64,000 bases of DNA, taken from assembly GCF_050389775.1 (NCBI RefSeq), contig NZ_CP177147.1, positions 62,001 through 126,000 of the forward strand, written 5' to 3'. This DNA comes from Marinibacterium sp050389775. GTDB lineage: Bacteria > Pseudomonadota > Alphaproteobacteria > Rhodobacterales > Rhodobacteraceae. Of this stretch, positions 17,563 to 26,295 are shown in pieces. Position 1 is the stretch's first letter, and every line of letters begins with the position of its first letter. The notes under the pieces were generated by a model that had not been told where the DNA came from, ran no database searches, and was given only the letters and a program-made list of their open reading frames with translations. The position numbers and the translations under genes are program-made.

Positions 17563-19068
17563 CTATTCCAGGCCGGTCGGATCGAGCCGCATGCAGACGG
17601 CCCTCGTTTCGGTGAAGGCATTGATCGCCTCGGTGCCGAATTCACGGCCCAGCCCCGACATCTTGACCCCGCCGAAGGGCATGGCCGTGTCGAGCACGTT
17701 GTGGGTGTTGATCCAGACGGTGCCGGCGTCGATCTGGCCGGCCAGCACATGGGCCTTGTTCAGATCGCGGGTCCAGATGCTGGCGCCCAGGCCGTATTCG
17801 GTGTCATTGGCCGCGGCCTTCAGCGCGGAAATGTCGTCCAGCCGGTTGGCAATGACCACCGGGCCAAAGATCTCCTCGCGGCTCAGCCGGGCGCCGGGCG
17901 CCACGTTGCGCAGCACGGTCGGGCGGTAATAGAACCCCTGCGCCCCGGCCCTTTCGCCGCCGGTCACCACCTCGGCCCCGTCGCCCCGCCCGCCGTCGAC
18001 CAGCGTGCTGACCCGCTCCAGCTGGCGGGCCGAGACCAGCGGGCCCAGCACCGTCGCCGGGTCGAAGGCATGGCCGATGGACAGCCCGGCGGCAAATTCG
18101 GCGATGCCGGCCACGACCTCGTCATAGACCTCGGCCTGCACGAAGAGCCGCGAACCGGCGGTGCAGACCTGTCCCGAATTGCCGAATATCGCCATGGCCG
18201 CCCCGGGGATCGCCTGGTCCATGTCGGCATCGGCCAGAACGATCGTCGGCGATTTGCCCCCCAGTTCCAGGGTCACCCGTTTCATCTGGCGGGCCGAGGC
18301 TTCCAGGATGTGCTGGCCCGTCCGGGTCGACCCGGTAAAGGCGATCTTGCGGACCTTGGGATGGGCGACGAGGCTGGTGCCCACCGGATCGCCATGGCCC
18401 GTCACGATGTTCACCGCACCGTCGGGAAAGCCCGCCTGGCAGATCAGCTCTCCCAGGCGCAGGGTGGTCAGCGACGTCTCTTCAGAGGGTTTCAGGACAA
18501 TGGTGCAGCCAAAGGCAATGGCCGGGGCGATCTTCTGGATGGCCTGGCCCAGCGGGAAGTTCCAGGGCGTGATGCCCCCGACCACGCCGACCGGCCGACG
18601 TTCGGTATAGGCCCGGTAGAGCCCGCCATCATCGACGAAGGGCGACAGGGTGATGTATTCACCGGCCATCTTCGACGCCCACCCGGCATAGTACCGCAGG
18701 GCATCCATGGTAAAGGCCAGGTCCACGTGGCGCGACACGGCCAGCGGCTTGCCATTGTCCCAGCTTTCCAGCCGGGCCAGGTCATCGGCCTCGGCCTCGA
18801 TCAGCAGGGCCAGCCGTTCCAGAAGCCGCCCGCGATCCAGCGGCCGCATCTTCTGCCAGGCGGCGCTTTCGAAACAGGCATGGGCCGCCTCGACCGCCCG
18901 CGCCACGTCTTCGGCACCGCCGGCGGCGATCCGGGCAAAGACCTGTTCAGTCGAGGGATTGACCACGGGAATGGTCTCGCCCGAGGCGGCTTCGACCCAG
19001 GCCCCGCCGATCAGCAACCGCGCCGGCGGGATCGCAACTTGGGGAAAGTCTGTCGTGGCTACATTCAT
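17563..19068 (-). CDS. NAD(P)-dependent aldehyde dehydrogenase
   Basis: First gene of the minus-strand alcohol/ABC operon, 501 residues. The ATG at 19068 is preceded by GAAAGAG, a good ribosome site; an upstream in-frame extension has none. ALDH features are clear: GGITPWNFPLGQAIQKIAPAI, FTGSTRTGQHI, the catalytic Glu in LELGGKSPTIVLADADMD, the catalytic Cys in GQVCTAGSRLFVQ and EEIFGPVVI. It differs enough from the ALDH at 10362-11864 that the two probably handle different aldehydes or successive oxidation steps. The binding protein follows after 66 bases. Confidence 0.93.
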   Translation of the reverse strand: MNVATTDFPQVAIPPARLLIGGAWVEAASGETIPVVNPSTEQVFARIAAGGAEDVARAVEAAHACFESAAWQKMRPLDRGRLLERLALLIEAEADDLARLESWDNGKPLAVSRHVDLAFTMDALRYYAGWASKMAGEYITLSPFVDDGGLYRAYTERRPVGVVGGITPWNFPLGQAIQKIAPAIAFGCTIVLKPSEETSLTTLRLGELICQAGFPDGAVNIVTGHGDPVGTSLVAHPKVRKIAFTGSTRTGQHILEASARQMKRVTLELGGKSPTIVLADADMDQAIPGAAMAIFGNSGQVCTAGSRLFVQAEVYDEVVAGIAEFAAGLSIGHAFDPATVLGPLVSARQLERVSTLVDGGRGDGAEVVTGGERAGAQGFYYRPTVLRNVAPGARLSREEIFGPVVIANRLDDISALKAAANDTEYGLGASIWTRDLNKAHVLAGQIDAGTVWINTHNVLDTAMPFGGVKMSGLGREFGTEAINAFTETRAVCMRLDPTGLE

Positions 19069-19569
19069 CTCTTTCGAACCCGCCCTGTCTGTTCTATTGC
19101 GGCGGTGCAGCCCCCCGATCCGGTCGAATCGACGCCACCCGCCCTGCATTGAGCAAGGTTAGGGACGCGCGAGTGCAGCAACTATCCGCTGGCGGCAATG
19201 CACCCCCTGCTTTTCACATTTTCTTCATGCTTCATGCTTTTTCCCGCCCTGCGCCCGGATGCACCGCCCAAGGCACGGGCACGCACTGGTCAGCAGGACA
19301 AGCGCCCAAGGCTTGCACATGGTCGGCCCCGGCGGCGCAGGGAATATGCGTTCTCATAGATAAAGCTTGACACTTAAAACATCTCCACCCCATGCTTGGC
19401 GAGGTCGCGCGGCCCGCCCAGGCGGGGCGCCACGACCCAGCCGCCCGCCACCCGGAAAGGATCCACCATTGCCGATGCCGCAGCGCGCAGACGGGGTCAC
19501 CCCGGCCCGCCGGCGCCGGGTGGTCCGCCCGGATCAAGCGGCCCGCCCTTCGTTCCGACCGAGAGTTCC
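19069..19569. other. 501-base gene-free divergent control region
   Basis: This lies between the divergent ALDH (minus) and acyl-CoA ligase (plus) operons. I see no gene in it. It holds an AT-rich patch with a CTTCATG direct repeat near 19223-19238, and near its right part the degenerate copy of the TACTTnAAGTA operator (19363-19383). The last 180 bases are GC-rich leader. Confidence 0.6.
19363..19383 (+). promoter_or_regulatory. Degenerate copy of the TACTTnAAGTA operator, before ligase/thiolase operon
   Basis: AAGCTTGACACTTAAAAC aligns, in the same orientation relative to the downstream gene, with GCTTTATACTTRAAGTAAA found before the genes at 24466 and 26912. It keeps the AAGCTT and ACTTnAA core but loses the right half GTA. 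A perfect TTGACA (-35 type) overlaps it. It lies about 190 bases before the ATG at 19570. Confidence 0.4.
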
Positions 19570-21186
19570 ATGACACGATCCACCGTCTTCAGCGCCTTTT
19601 CCGACGCCGCCGCCCGCTGGCCCGACCGGCCGGTCCTGGATGTCCTGCCCGAGACCGCCGGGATCTATGACATCCCCGCCGGGCCGATCCCCTATGCCAC
19701 GGCCCTGGCCACGGTGCGCGAACGGGCCGATGCGCTGCAGGCCGCCGGCTACCGGGCCGGCCAGAGGATCATGCTGCTGCTGGAGAACCGGCCGGATTTC
19801 TTCCTGTACTGGCTGGCCGCCAATGCCGCCGGCCTGTCGGTCGTTCCGGTCAATCCCGACCTGCGCGTGGCCGAGCTGGAATACATGATCGCCCATGCCG
19901 AACCGGCGCTGGCCATCGCCATCCCCGCCCGCTGCGCCGAGCTGGACGCCGCCGCCCGGGCCACCGGGATCGCCATGCCCGTGGTGCCCGTGGGCGCGCC
20001 CTTCCCCGCGGCGCCGGCCACGCTGGCCTTTGACCCGGCCACCGAAGGCACCGCCCGCGAGGCCGCGATGCTCTACACCTCGGGCACGACGGGCCAGCCC
20101 AAGGGCTGCGTGCTGGCCAATGAATATTTCCTCGAAGCCGGGCGCTGGTATGCCAATGCCGGCGGCATCTGCGCCCTCGGCCAGGACGGCGAGCGCATGC
20201 TGACCCCGCTGCCGATCTTTCACATGAACGCCATGGCCTATTCCTTCATGGCCATGGTCACGGTCGGCGGCTGCCTGATCGCGCTGGACCGGTTCCACCC
20301 GCGGTCCTGGTGGGCCTCGGTGCGGGACAGCGGAGCCACCTGCCTGCATTACCTGGGCGTCATGCCCTCGATGCTGATGGGCGCGCCCGCCAGCCCGGCG
20401 GATCGCGATCACAAGGTGCGTTTCGGCTTTGGCGCCGGGGTCGACCCGGCCCTGCACGCGGCCTTTGAAACCCGCTTCGGCTTTCCCATCATGGAGGCCT
20501 GGGCCATGACCGAGACCGGCGCCGGGGCGGTGATCGCGGCCAACCTGCCGCCGCGCTCGGTGGGCGAGGCCTGTTTCGGCCGCCCGACCGACGAGATCGA
20601 GATCCGCATCACCGACGACACCGGCGCCGACGTGGCCCCGGGCCAGCCCGGAGAGTTGCTGGTGCGCCATGCCGGGCCGGACCCAAGGCGCGGGTTCTTC
20701 GTCGAATACTGGAAGAACCCGGAAGAAACGGCCAAGGTCTGGGCGGACGGCTGGTTCCATACCGGCGATGTCGTCCTGCAGAAGGAAAACGGCGACATGG
20801 TCTTTGTCGACCGCAAGAAGAACGTCATCCGCCGCTCGGGCGAGAATATCGCCGCCGTCGAGGTGGAATCCGTGCTGATGCGCCATCCGGCCATCGACGC
20901 CGCCGGCGTGGCCGCCGTGCCCGACGCCATCCGTGGCGACGAGGTCTTTGCCTGCCTGCGCGTCTCGGCCCCGGCCGGGCCCGACCTGGCCCGCGAGATC
21001 GCCGAATGGGCGCTTGGCCAAATGGCCTATTACAAGGTGCCGGGCTTCATCGCCTTCGTCGACGCCCTGCCCCTGACACCGACCAACAAGATCCAGCGCG
21101 CCGCGCTCAAGACCCTGGCGGCCGGGCTGGTCGACGCCCCGGGCACGGCCGACACCCGTTCCCTGAAGAAGAGGCAGATGGCATGA
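19570..21186 (+). CDS. AMP-forming acyl-CoA synthetase (probable aromatic acid:CoA ligase)
   Basis: Activates a carboxylic acid to its CoA thioester with ATP, 538 residues. The ANL-superfamily P-loop is LYTSGTTGQPKGCVL, the later core motif is in AWAMTETGAG, and the C-terminal hinge and lysine region includes WFHTGDVV, RKKNVIRRSGENIAAVEVE and PTNKIQRAAL. The ATG at 19570 was chosen because homologous sequence begins here (MTRSTVFSAFSDAAARWPDRP); an earlier in-frame start would add 58 GC-rich residues without family similarity. The stop overlaps the thiolase start (ATGA). It is a paralogue of the ligase at 24466-26112. The substrate is inferred from neighbours to be an aromatic or arylalkanoic acid. 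Confidence 0.92.
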   Translation: MTRSTVFSAFSDAAARWPDRPVLDVLPETAGIYDIPAGPIPYATALATVRERADALQAAGYRAGQRIMLLLENRPDFFLYWLAANAAGLSVVPVNPDLRVAELEYMIAHAEPALAIAIPARCAELDAAARATGIAMPVVPVGAPFPAAPATLAFDPATEGTAREAAMLYTSGTTGQPKGCVLANEYFLEAGRWYANAGGICALGQDGERMLTPLPIFHMNAMAYSFMAMVTVGGCLIALDRFHPRSWWASVRDSGATCLHYLGVMPSMLMGAPASPADRDHKVRFGFGAGVDPALHAAFETRFGFPIMEAWAMTETGAGAVIAANLPPRSVGEACFGRPTDEIEIRITDDTGADVAPGQPGELLVRHAGPDPRRGFFVEYWKNPEETAKVWADGWFHTGDVVLQKENGDMVFVDRKKNVIRRSGENIAAVEVESVLMRHPAIDAAGVAAVPDAIRGDEVFACLRVSAPAGPDLAREIAEWALGQMAYYKVPGFIAFVDALPLTPTNKIQRAALKTLAAGLVDAPGTADTRSLKKRQMA

Positions 21187-22355
21187 GCCCGCGCAGCCCC
21201 TACGACGGCGTGGTCCTGGCCGCGCCCCATTCGACCGCCTACCAGCGGTATTCAACCGATACCGCCCATGTCTGGCTGGCCCGCGCCCTGAAAGGCACGC
21301 TGGATGCCGCCGGGCTGCGCAAGGACCAGATCGACGGGCTGTCGGTGGCCTCGTTCACGCTGTTCCCGGATTCGGCCGTGGGCCTGACCCAGCACCTGGG
21401 CCTGGGCCTGCGCTACCTTGATTCGATCCCCATGGGCGGGGCCAGCGGCATCGTCGGGCTGCGCCGGGCCGCCCGGGCCGTGCAGGCCGGGGACGCCAGC
21501 ATCGTGGCCTGCATCGCCGGCGACACCAACCAGATCGACAGTTTCCGCAAGCTGCTGTCGAGCTTCTCGCGCTTTGCCATGGATGCGTCCTATCCCTATG
21601 GCTACGGCGGGCCGAACTCGATGTTTGCCCTGCTGACCGATGCCTACATGGACACTTACGGCGCCACCCGCGAGGATTTCGGGCGGCTCTGCGTCGCCCA
21701 GCGGGACAATGCCCTGCGCAACCCCAACGCGCTGATGAAAAAGCCCCTGACCATGGACGATTACCTGGCCGCCCGGCCGATCTCGGACCCGATCGCCCTG
21801 TTCGATTGTGTCATGCCCTGCGCCGGGGCCGAGGCCTTTCTGGTGATGACCGAGGACACCGCCGTGCAGCAGGGCCTGCCCTTCGTGCGCATCGCCGGCA
21901 CGATCGAACGCCACAATGCCTTCCCCGACGATCCGATCCAGCTGCGCGGCGGCTGGGCCCGCGATGTCGACGACCTGTGGTCGATGGCCGGGCTGGCGCC
22001 CATCGACATGGACCTGGTCCAGACCTATGACGATTATCCCGTGATCTCGATGCTGCAATTCGAAGACCTCGGCTTCTGCGGCAAGGGCGAAGGCCCCGAT
22101 TTCCTGCGCGACAAGGACCTGACCGTGACCGGCGACCTGCCCCACAACACGTCCGGCGGCCAGCTGTCGGCCGGACAGGCCGGCGCCGGGGGCGGATACC
22201 TGGGCCTGGTCGAGGCCCTGCGCCAGGTCACCGGACAGGCCGGGCCGACCCAGGTGGCCGGGGCGAAACATGCCCTGGTCTCGGGCTTCGGCATGATCAA
22301 CTACGACCGCGGCCTGTGCTCCGGCGCGGCCGTCCTGACAGGAGAGGCCGCATGA
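21183..22355 (+). CDS. Thiolase-like protein of the SCP-x/Ltp type (nucleophile cysteine absent)
   Basis: A 390-residue thiolase-fold protein coupled by ATGA overlaps to the ligase upstream and the zinc-ribbon/SDR fusion downstream. Thiolase-fold landmarks are IPMGGASGIVGLRRAARAV, CVMPCAGAEAFLVM, LPHNTSGGQLSAGQAGAGGG and the terminal DRGLCSGAAVL. By alignment of motifs, the usual nucleophile position (CxSG) reads GASG and the GHP histidine reads GQA, while the C-terminal Cys of the CxG motif is kept. A normal Claisen thiolase would need the first Cys. DUF35-partnered thiolase-like proteins include true thiolases (BbsAB) and retro-aldolases (Ltp2); which applies here is not decided. Confidence 0.9.
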   Translation: MSPRSPYDGVVLAAPHSTAYQRYSTDTAHVWLARALKGTLDAAGLRKDQIDGLSVASFTLFPDSAVGLTQHLGLGLRYLDSIPMGGASGIVGLRRAARAVQAGDASIVACIAGDTNQIDSFRKLLSSFSRFAMDASYPYGYGGPNSMFALLTDAYMDTYGATREDFGRLCVAQRDNALRNPNALMKKPLTMDDYLAARPISDPIALFDCVMPCAGAEAFLVMTEDTAVQQGLPFVRIAGTIERHNAFPDDPIQLRGGWARDVDDLWSMAGLAPIDMDLVQTYDDYPVISMLQFEDLGFCGKGEGPDFLRDKDLTVTGDLPHNTSGGQLSAGQAGAGGGYLGLVEALRQVTGQAGPTQVAGAKHALVSGFGMINYDRGLCSGAAVLTGEAA

Positions 22356-23602
22356 CCAAGCCGATTGCCCCGCCGCCCCGCAAGAACCCCCAGAAGGTCC
22401 AGCCCGTCCCGGTCCTGCCCCCTGCGACCCGCAGCCGGGCGGCGATGGGCCTGACCGCCGCCGCGGCCGAAGGCCGGTTCATGCTGCAACATTGCGCGGC
22501 CTGCGGCGCGGTCCAGTACCCGCCCCGCGATGCCTGCAACGATTGCCTGTGCACCGAGCTGACCTGGCAGGACACCGACCCGCGCGGCGACCTGATCGCC
22601 GAAACCACGGTGCGCACCTCGCCCAATCTCTATTTCCGCCGCCAGGCGCCCTGGCGCACCGGCACGATCCGCCTGAAGGCCGGGCCATCGGTCTTTGCCC
22701 ATGTCCACGGCGATTGCGTCAAGGGCCAGCCCGTCCGGCTGATCGCCCGGCTGGACCGCGCCGGCCAGGGCGTGCTGATGGCCGTTCCCGAGAAAGCGAC
22801 CCCCGACATGGCCGACGACCCCGAGCTGCGCGAACTGGGCGCCGATCCGAAACACCGGCGCTGCCTGATCACCGACGGCCGGCAGGACAATGCCCCGGCC
22901 CTGGCCCGGGCCCTGATCGACGCCGGCGCCACCATGGTCATGGTCGGCGAGGCCGAGACCTGGCGACCCTATCCGCAGCGCGCCGCGCTGGAGGCCATCC
23001 CCGGCGTGCAGATCGTGCCGCTCGACGTGACCGACACCTCGTCTGTGGCCGAGCTGGCCGGCGAGATCGGTGGCAAGGTCGACATCCTGGTCAACAACGC
23101 CCGGTTCATCCGGCCCGGCGGCATCCTGGCCCGGGGCGACACCGCCTTTGCCCGCGACGAGATGGAGGTCAATTGCCTGGGCCTGATGCGCCTGGCCCAG
23201 GCCTTTGGTCCGGGCATGCGCGCCCGGGGCGCCGATGGCACCAACAACGCCGTGGCCTGGGTCAACATCCTGGCCGCCCATGCGCTGGTCAACGATCCCG
23301 CCTATGGCTCGTTCAACGCCTCGCAGGCCGCCGCCCTGTCGGTGTGCCAGTCGCTGCGCGCCGAGCTGCGCCCCGGCGGGGTGCGGGTGATGACCCTGTT
23401 CTGCGGCCCGACCGAAGACGACTGGCACCAGGACGTGCCCCCGCCCAAGGTCACGCCCTCGGCGCTGGCCCGGTCGCTGGTCGCCGGGCTGCGCGACGGG
23501 CTCGAAGACGTCTGGTGCGGCGATGTCGCACGCGAACTGGCGGAACGCTGGCGGCAGAATCCGCGCGTTCTGGAACGTGAACTGGCAGGAGATGGACAGT
23601 GA
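22352..23602 (+). CDS. Fusion: DUF35 zinc-ribbon/OB-fold domain plus degenerate short-chain dehydrogenase
   Basis: A 416-residue two-domain protein. The N-terminal part (about 1-150) is a DUF35 acyl-CoA-associated partner of thiolases with a four-cysteine zinc ribbon, CAACGAVQYPPRDACNDC, near residues 49-66. The C-terminal part (about 165-410) has the SDR fold (PLDVTDTSSVAELAGEIGGKVDILVNNA) but not its working parts: the TGxxxGxG cofactor motif reads TDGRQDNAP, the catalytic Ser strand reads WVNILAAHA, and YxxxK reads FNASQ. It is therefore probably a pseudoenzyme. In benzylsuccinate degradation, BbsA (DUF35) partners thiolase BbsB and BbsC is an inactive SDR subunit of BbsCD; this gene looks like both roles in one chain. 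It is coupled to the thiolase-like gene by an ATGA overlap. Confidence 0.9.
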   Translation: MTKPIAPPPRKNPQKVQPVPVLPPATRSRAAMGLTAAAAEGRFMLQHCAACGAVQYPPRDACNDCLCTELTWQDTDPRGDLIAETTVRTSPNLYFRRQAPWRTGTIRLKAGPSVFAHVHGDCVKGQPVRLIARLDRAGQGVLMAVPEKATPDMADDPELRELGADPKHRRCLITDGRQDNAPALARALIDAGATMVMVGEAETWRPYPQRAALEAIPGVQIVPLDVTDTSSVAELAGEIGGKVDILVNNARFIRPGGILARGDTAFARDEMEVNCLGLMRLAQAFGPGMRARGADGTNNAVAWVNILAAHALVNDPAYGSFNASQAAALSVCQSLRAELRPGGVRVMTLFCGPTEDDWHQDVPPPKVTPSALARSLVAGLRDGLEDVWCGDVARELAERWRQNPRVLERELAGDGQ

Positions 23603-24384
23603 CCGCAATCCTTCAGGACATGGCCCTGGCCCTGGCATCGGGGGCCGTCGAGGTCGTCGATCTGACCCACACGCTCGATCCCGATTTCCCGGTGATCATC
23701 CTGCCCCCCGAATTCGGCCAATGCGCGCGCTTCCGCATGGAGGAAGTCTCGGCCTATGACCATCGCGGCCCGGGCTGGAAATGGCACAACATCTCGATGT
23801 CGGAACATACCGGCACCCATTTCGACGCGCCGGTCCACTGGATTTCCGGGCGTGACGTGGCCAATGGCGCGGTCGACGAGATCCCGGTCGACCGCTTCGT
23901 CGGCCCGGTCTGCGTGATCGACTGCTCGGCCGGGGCGGCCGAAGACGAGGATTACGAGCTGACCGTGCCGGTGATCGAGGCCTGGGAGGCCGAACACGGG
24001 CGCATCCCGGCCGACGCCTGGGTCTTCATGCGCACCGACTGGTCCCGGCGCAGCGGCGCGGCCTATCTCAACATGCGCGAGGACGGCGCCCATTCGCCCG
24101 GCCCCACGCCCGAAGCCGTGCGCTTTCTGGTCGAGCAGCGCGACATCCGGGGGTTCGGCACCGAGACGGTGGGCACCGATGCCGGCCAGGGCATGCATTA
24201 CAATCCGCCCTACCCGGCCCATTACATCCTGCATGGCAACGGCCGCTATGGCCTGCAATGCCTGGCCCATCTCGACCGGCTGCCGGCCACCGGCGCGCTG
24301 CTGATGGCTGCCCCGCTCAAGATCCGCAACGGCACCGGCAGCCCCCTGCGGGTGCTGGCGCTGGTGCCCGGCGAGGCCGGATAG
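23599..24384 (+). CDS. Cyclase family metal-dependent hydrolase (KynB / isatin hydrolase-like)
   Basis: A 261-residue member of the cyclase superfamily that includes kynurenine formamidase and isatin hydrolase. The metal-binding signature HxGTHxDxPxHW is present as EHTGTHFDAPVHW near residues 73-85, and the later motifs TDAGQGMHYNPPYPAHYILHGNGRYGLQCL match the family. The GTG start (23599) overlaps the preceding stop and is preceded by AGGAGATGG. It closes the ligase/thiolase/DUF35 operon and is followed by a strong terminator. Probable reaction: hydrolysis of an aryl formamide or of a lactam ring on a 2-aminophenyl compound. A second family member lies at 36588-37379. Confidence 0.91.
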   Translation: MTAILQDMALALASGAVEVVDLTHTLDPDFPVIILPPEFGQCARFRMEEVSAYDHRGPGWKWHNISMSEHTGTHFDAPVHWISGRDVANGAVDEIPVDRFVGPVCVIDCSAGAAEDEDYELTVPVIEAWEAEHGRIPADAWVFMRTDWSRRSGAAYLNMREDGAHSPGPTPEAVRFLVEQRDIRGFGTETVGTDAGQGMHYNPPYPAHYILHGNGRYGLQCLAHLDRLPATGALLMAAPLKIRNGTGSPLRVLALVPGEAG

Positions 24385-24412
24385 GGCGGCACATCTCTTC
24401 ACACCTGAAACA

Positions 24413-24444
24413 AAAACGCCCGGCCGTGAAGGACCGGGCGTTTT
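24413..24444. terminator. Bidirectional rho-independent terminator
   Basis: A perfect 11-base stem (AAAACGCCCGG / CCGGGCGTTTT) with a 10-base loop separates convergent genes. T runs are present on both strands, so it can stop the cyclase operon (plus) and the acyl-CoA ligase (minus). Confidence 0.9.
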
Positions 24445-24465
24445 GGGTTAAGGCGGTTGACCCCG

Positions 24466-26112
24466 CTACCTGGCCTTGCGCAGGGCGTTCTTGCGCTCGC
24501 GCAGATCGACGCAACCGGGCGCATCGAGCGGCGCATTGGCAATGTCGCGCAGCCCGGCTTTCTGGACCTTTTGCGTCGAGGTCGTCGGCAGGCTGGCCAC
24601 CGGCACCACAAGGCCCGGCACCTTGAAATAGGTCAGCTTTTCCTCGCAGCGGGCAAAGATCGCATCGGCCAGCGCCGCGCCGTCGCCACCGGGATCGGCG
24701 GGCACGATCACGGCCAGCACCTCTTCCTCGCGCAGCGGATCGGGCGAGGCCACGACGGCCACGGCCGACACGCCGGGCACCTGGGAAATCACCGCCTCGA
24801 CCTCGGCCGCAGCGATGTTCTCGCCCGAGCGGCGGATGATGTTCTTCTTGCGCTCGACGAAGAACAGCGCGCCGTCCTCGTCCATCCGCATCACGTCGCC
24901 GGTATGCAGCCAGCCATCGACCCAGGCCTCGGCCGTGGCCTCCGGGTTCTTGAGATACTCGGTAAAGAACCCCTTGCGCGGATCGTCGCCCCGCGCCCGC
25001 ACGATCAGCTCGCCCGGGGTGCCGCGCGGCAGCTCGTTGCCGGCATCATCGACAACCTTCATCTCGATCTCCGGGCCGGGCCGGTCGGGCCGCCCGATGC
25101 AGCGCTGCCCGACATGGCGCGGCTCGCTCGCGGCGCACATCGTGCCCGCGCCGCCGGTTTCGGTCATCGCCCAGCCTTCCAGCAGGCAGACGCCATAGCG
25201 CTCTTCGAACCGGGCATGATGATCGGGATGCACCCCGCCGCCCAGCCCGAAGCGCATGCCATGGCTGCGTTCCTCGGGTGTCTCGGGCAATTCCAAAAGG
25301 ATCGCCGGCATCACGCCAAGGTAATGGAAACACGTCGCTTTTGTCTCGATCGCCTCGGCCCACCACTGGCGCGGGTGGAACCGGTCGACGATGATCTGCG
25401 CCCCGCCGCAGGACAGCATGCCCATGAAGGAATGGCCCATGGCGTTGACATGGAAGGTCGGCAGCGGGGTCATCAGCCGCTCGACCCCGTCGCGCAGCGC
25501 GATATGGCCGCCTTGGGACCGGTACCAATGGGACCAGTTCAGGAAATAGCGGTTGGACAGCACGCAGCCCTTGGGCCGGCCCGTCGTGCCGGAAGTATAG
25601 ATCAGCGCGCAGGGGCGTTCGGGATCGGCCGGCGCCAGCGGCTGTTCGGCACCGATGGCCTGCGGCGCGTCGTCGGGCCCGGCAACAGCCACGTTCAGCG
25701 CCGCGGCCACCGGATCGGCCAGCGCCGCATGGCCGGGCAGGCGGACCAGCAGAACGGATTCACTGTGCGACAACAGGTAGGTCAGCTCGTCCGCGCTGGC
25801 CTGCGGATTGACCGGCACCACCGTGACACCAATCGTGTTCAGCGCCAGCCAATGTTCGAAATGCGCCGGCCGGTTTTCCAGCAGCAGGGCCACGCGATGA
25901 TCCGGCCCGTATCCGGCGCCGCGATAGGCCGCGGCCAGGGCGGACACCCGGGCGTGCACCTCACCGTAGCTCCAGGCCGATTGCGGCGCGTCCCACATGG
26001 CCCGCACCGAGGCCGGCAGGACAAAGAGATCCTGGTCGGCAAACGTTTCAGCCTGCTGCGCCAGCAAGCCGGCCACGCTGCCGCATGCGATGAATTCGTG
26101 ATCTGCCGTCAT
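24466..26112 (-). CDS. AMP-forming acyl-CoA synthetase (probable 2-aminobenzoate/aromatic acid:CoA ligase)
   Basis: ATP-dependent CoA ligase of 548 residues. The P-loop is YTSGTTGRPKGCVLSN, followed by FHVNAMGHSFMGML, GWAMTETGGAG, the WLHTGDVM motif and the C-terminal ERKKNIIRRSGENIAAAEVE with a late TSTQKVQKAGL lysine motif. It shares long stretches with the ligase at 19570-21186 (for example DRFHPR.WW and CxHYLGVMP), so these are paralogues. It is transcribed alone from a promoter with an exact TACTTnAAGTA operator, the same site that precedes the monooxygenase/reductase at 26912. I infer that it supplies the aryl-CoA substrate for that enzyme. Confidence 0.92.
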   Translation of the reverse strand: MTADHEFIACGSVAGLLAQQAETFADQDLFVLPASVRAMWDAPQSAWSYGEVHARVSALAAAYRGAGYGPDHRVALLLENRPAHFEHWLALNTIGVTVVPVNPQASADELTYLLSHSESVLLVRLPGHAALADPVAAALNVAVAGPDDAPQAIGAEQPLAPADPERPCALIYTSGTTGRPKGCVLSNRYFLNWSHWYRSQGGHIALRDGVERLMTPLPTFHVNAMGHSFMGMLSCGGAQIIVDRFHPRQWWAEAIETKATCFHYLGVMPAILLELPETPEERSHGMRFGLGGGVHPDHHARFEERYGVCLLEGWAMTETGGAGTMCAASEPRHVGQRCIGRPDRPGPEIEMKVVDDAGNELPRGTPGELIVRARGDDPRKGFFTEYLKNPEATAEAWVDGWLHTGDVMRMDEDGALFFVERKKNIIRRSGENIAAAEVEAVISQVPGVSAVAVVASPDPLREEEVLAVIVPADPGGDGAALADAIFARCEEKLTYFKVPGLVVPVASLPTTSTQKVQKAGLRDIANAPLDAPGCVDLRERKNALRKAR

Positions 26113-26179
26113 GTGATGTCCCGTTGCTTCGTCGGGCGCCCCGCCCGGCCGGGGACCGACCCGGGGACGCCTACCGATT

Positions 26180-26200
26180 TACTTTAAGTATAAAGCTTAT
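26180..26200 (-). promoter_or_regulatory. Exact TACTTnAAGTA operator with TATACT -10, before acyl-CoA ligase
   Basis: The palindrome TACTTTAAGTA is at 26180-26190. Read toward the ligase (minus strand) the site is GCTTTATACTTAAAGTAAA, with TATACT as a good -10 overlapping the left arm. The flank is nearly identical to the site at 26848-26866. It lies about 70-80 bases before the ATG at 26112. Confidence 0.7.
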
Positions 26201-26295
26201 CGCCGCACCAGCCGATTCGACATCCCGGCCGGCCAACCGGTGCCCGGAACCGCCCTGCCGCCTGCCGATTGCCCATCGGCGCGGCAGATGGCCCC

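Noticed and set aside
22352..23602. Reading the zinc-ribbon/SDR gene as two genes joined by a frameshift or sequencing error
   Set aside because: The frame is continuous, the linker reads sensibly, no internal ribosome site or start is seen at the domain boundary, and the SDR half lacks its motifs throughout rather than only near the junction.
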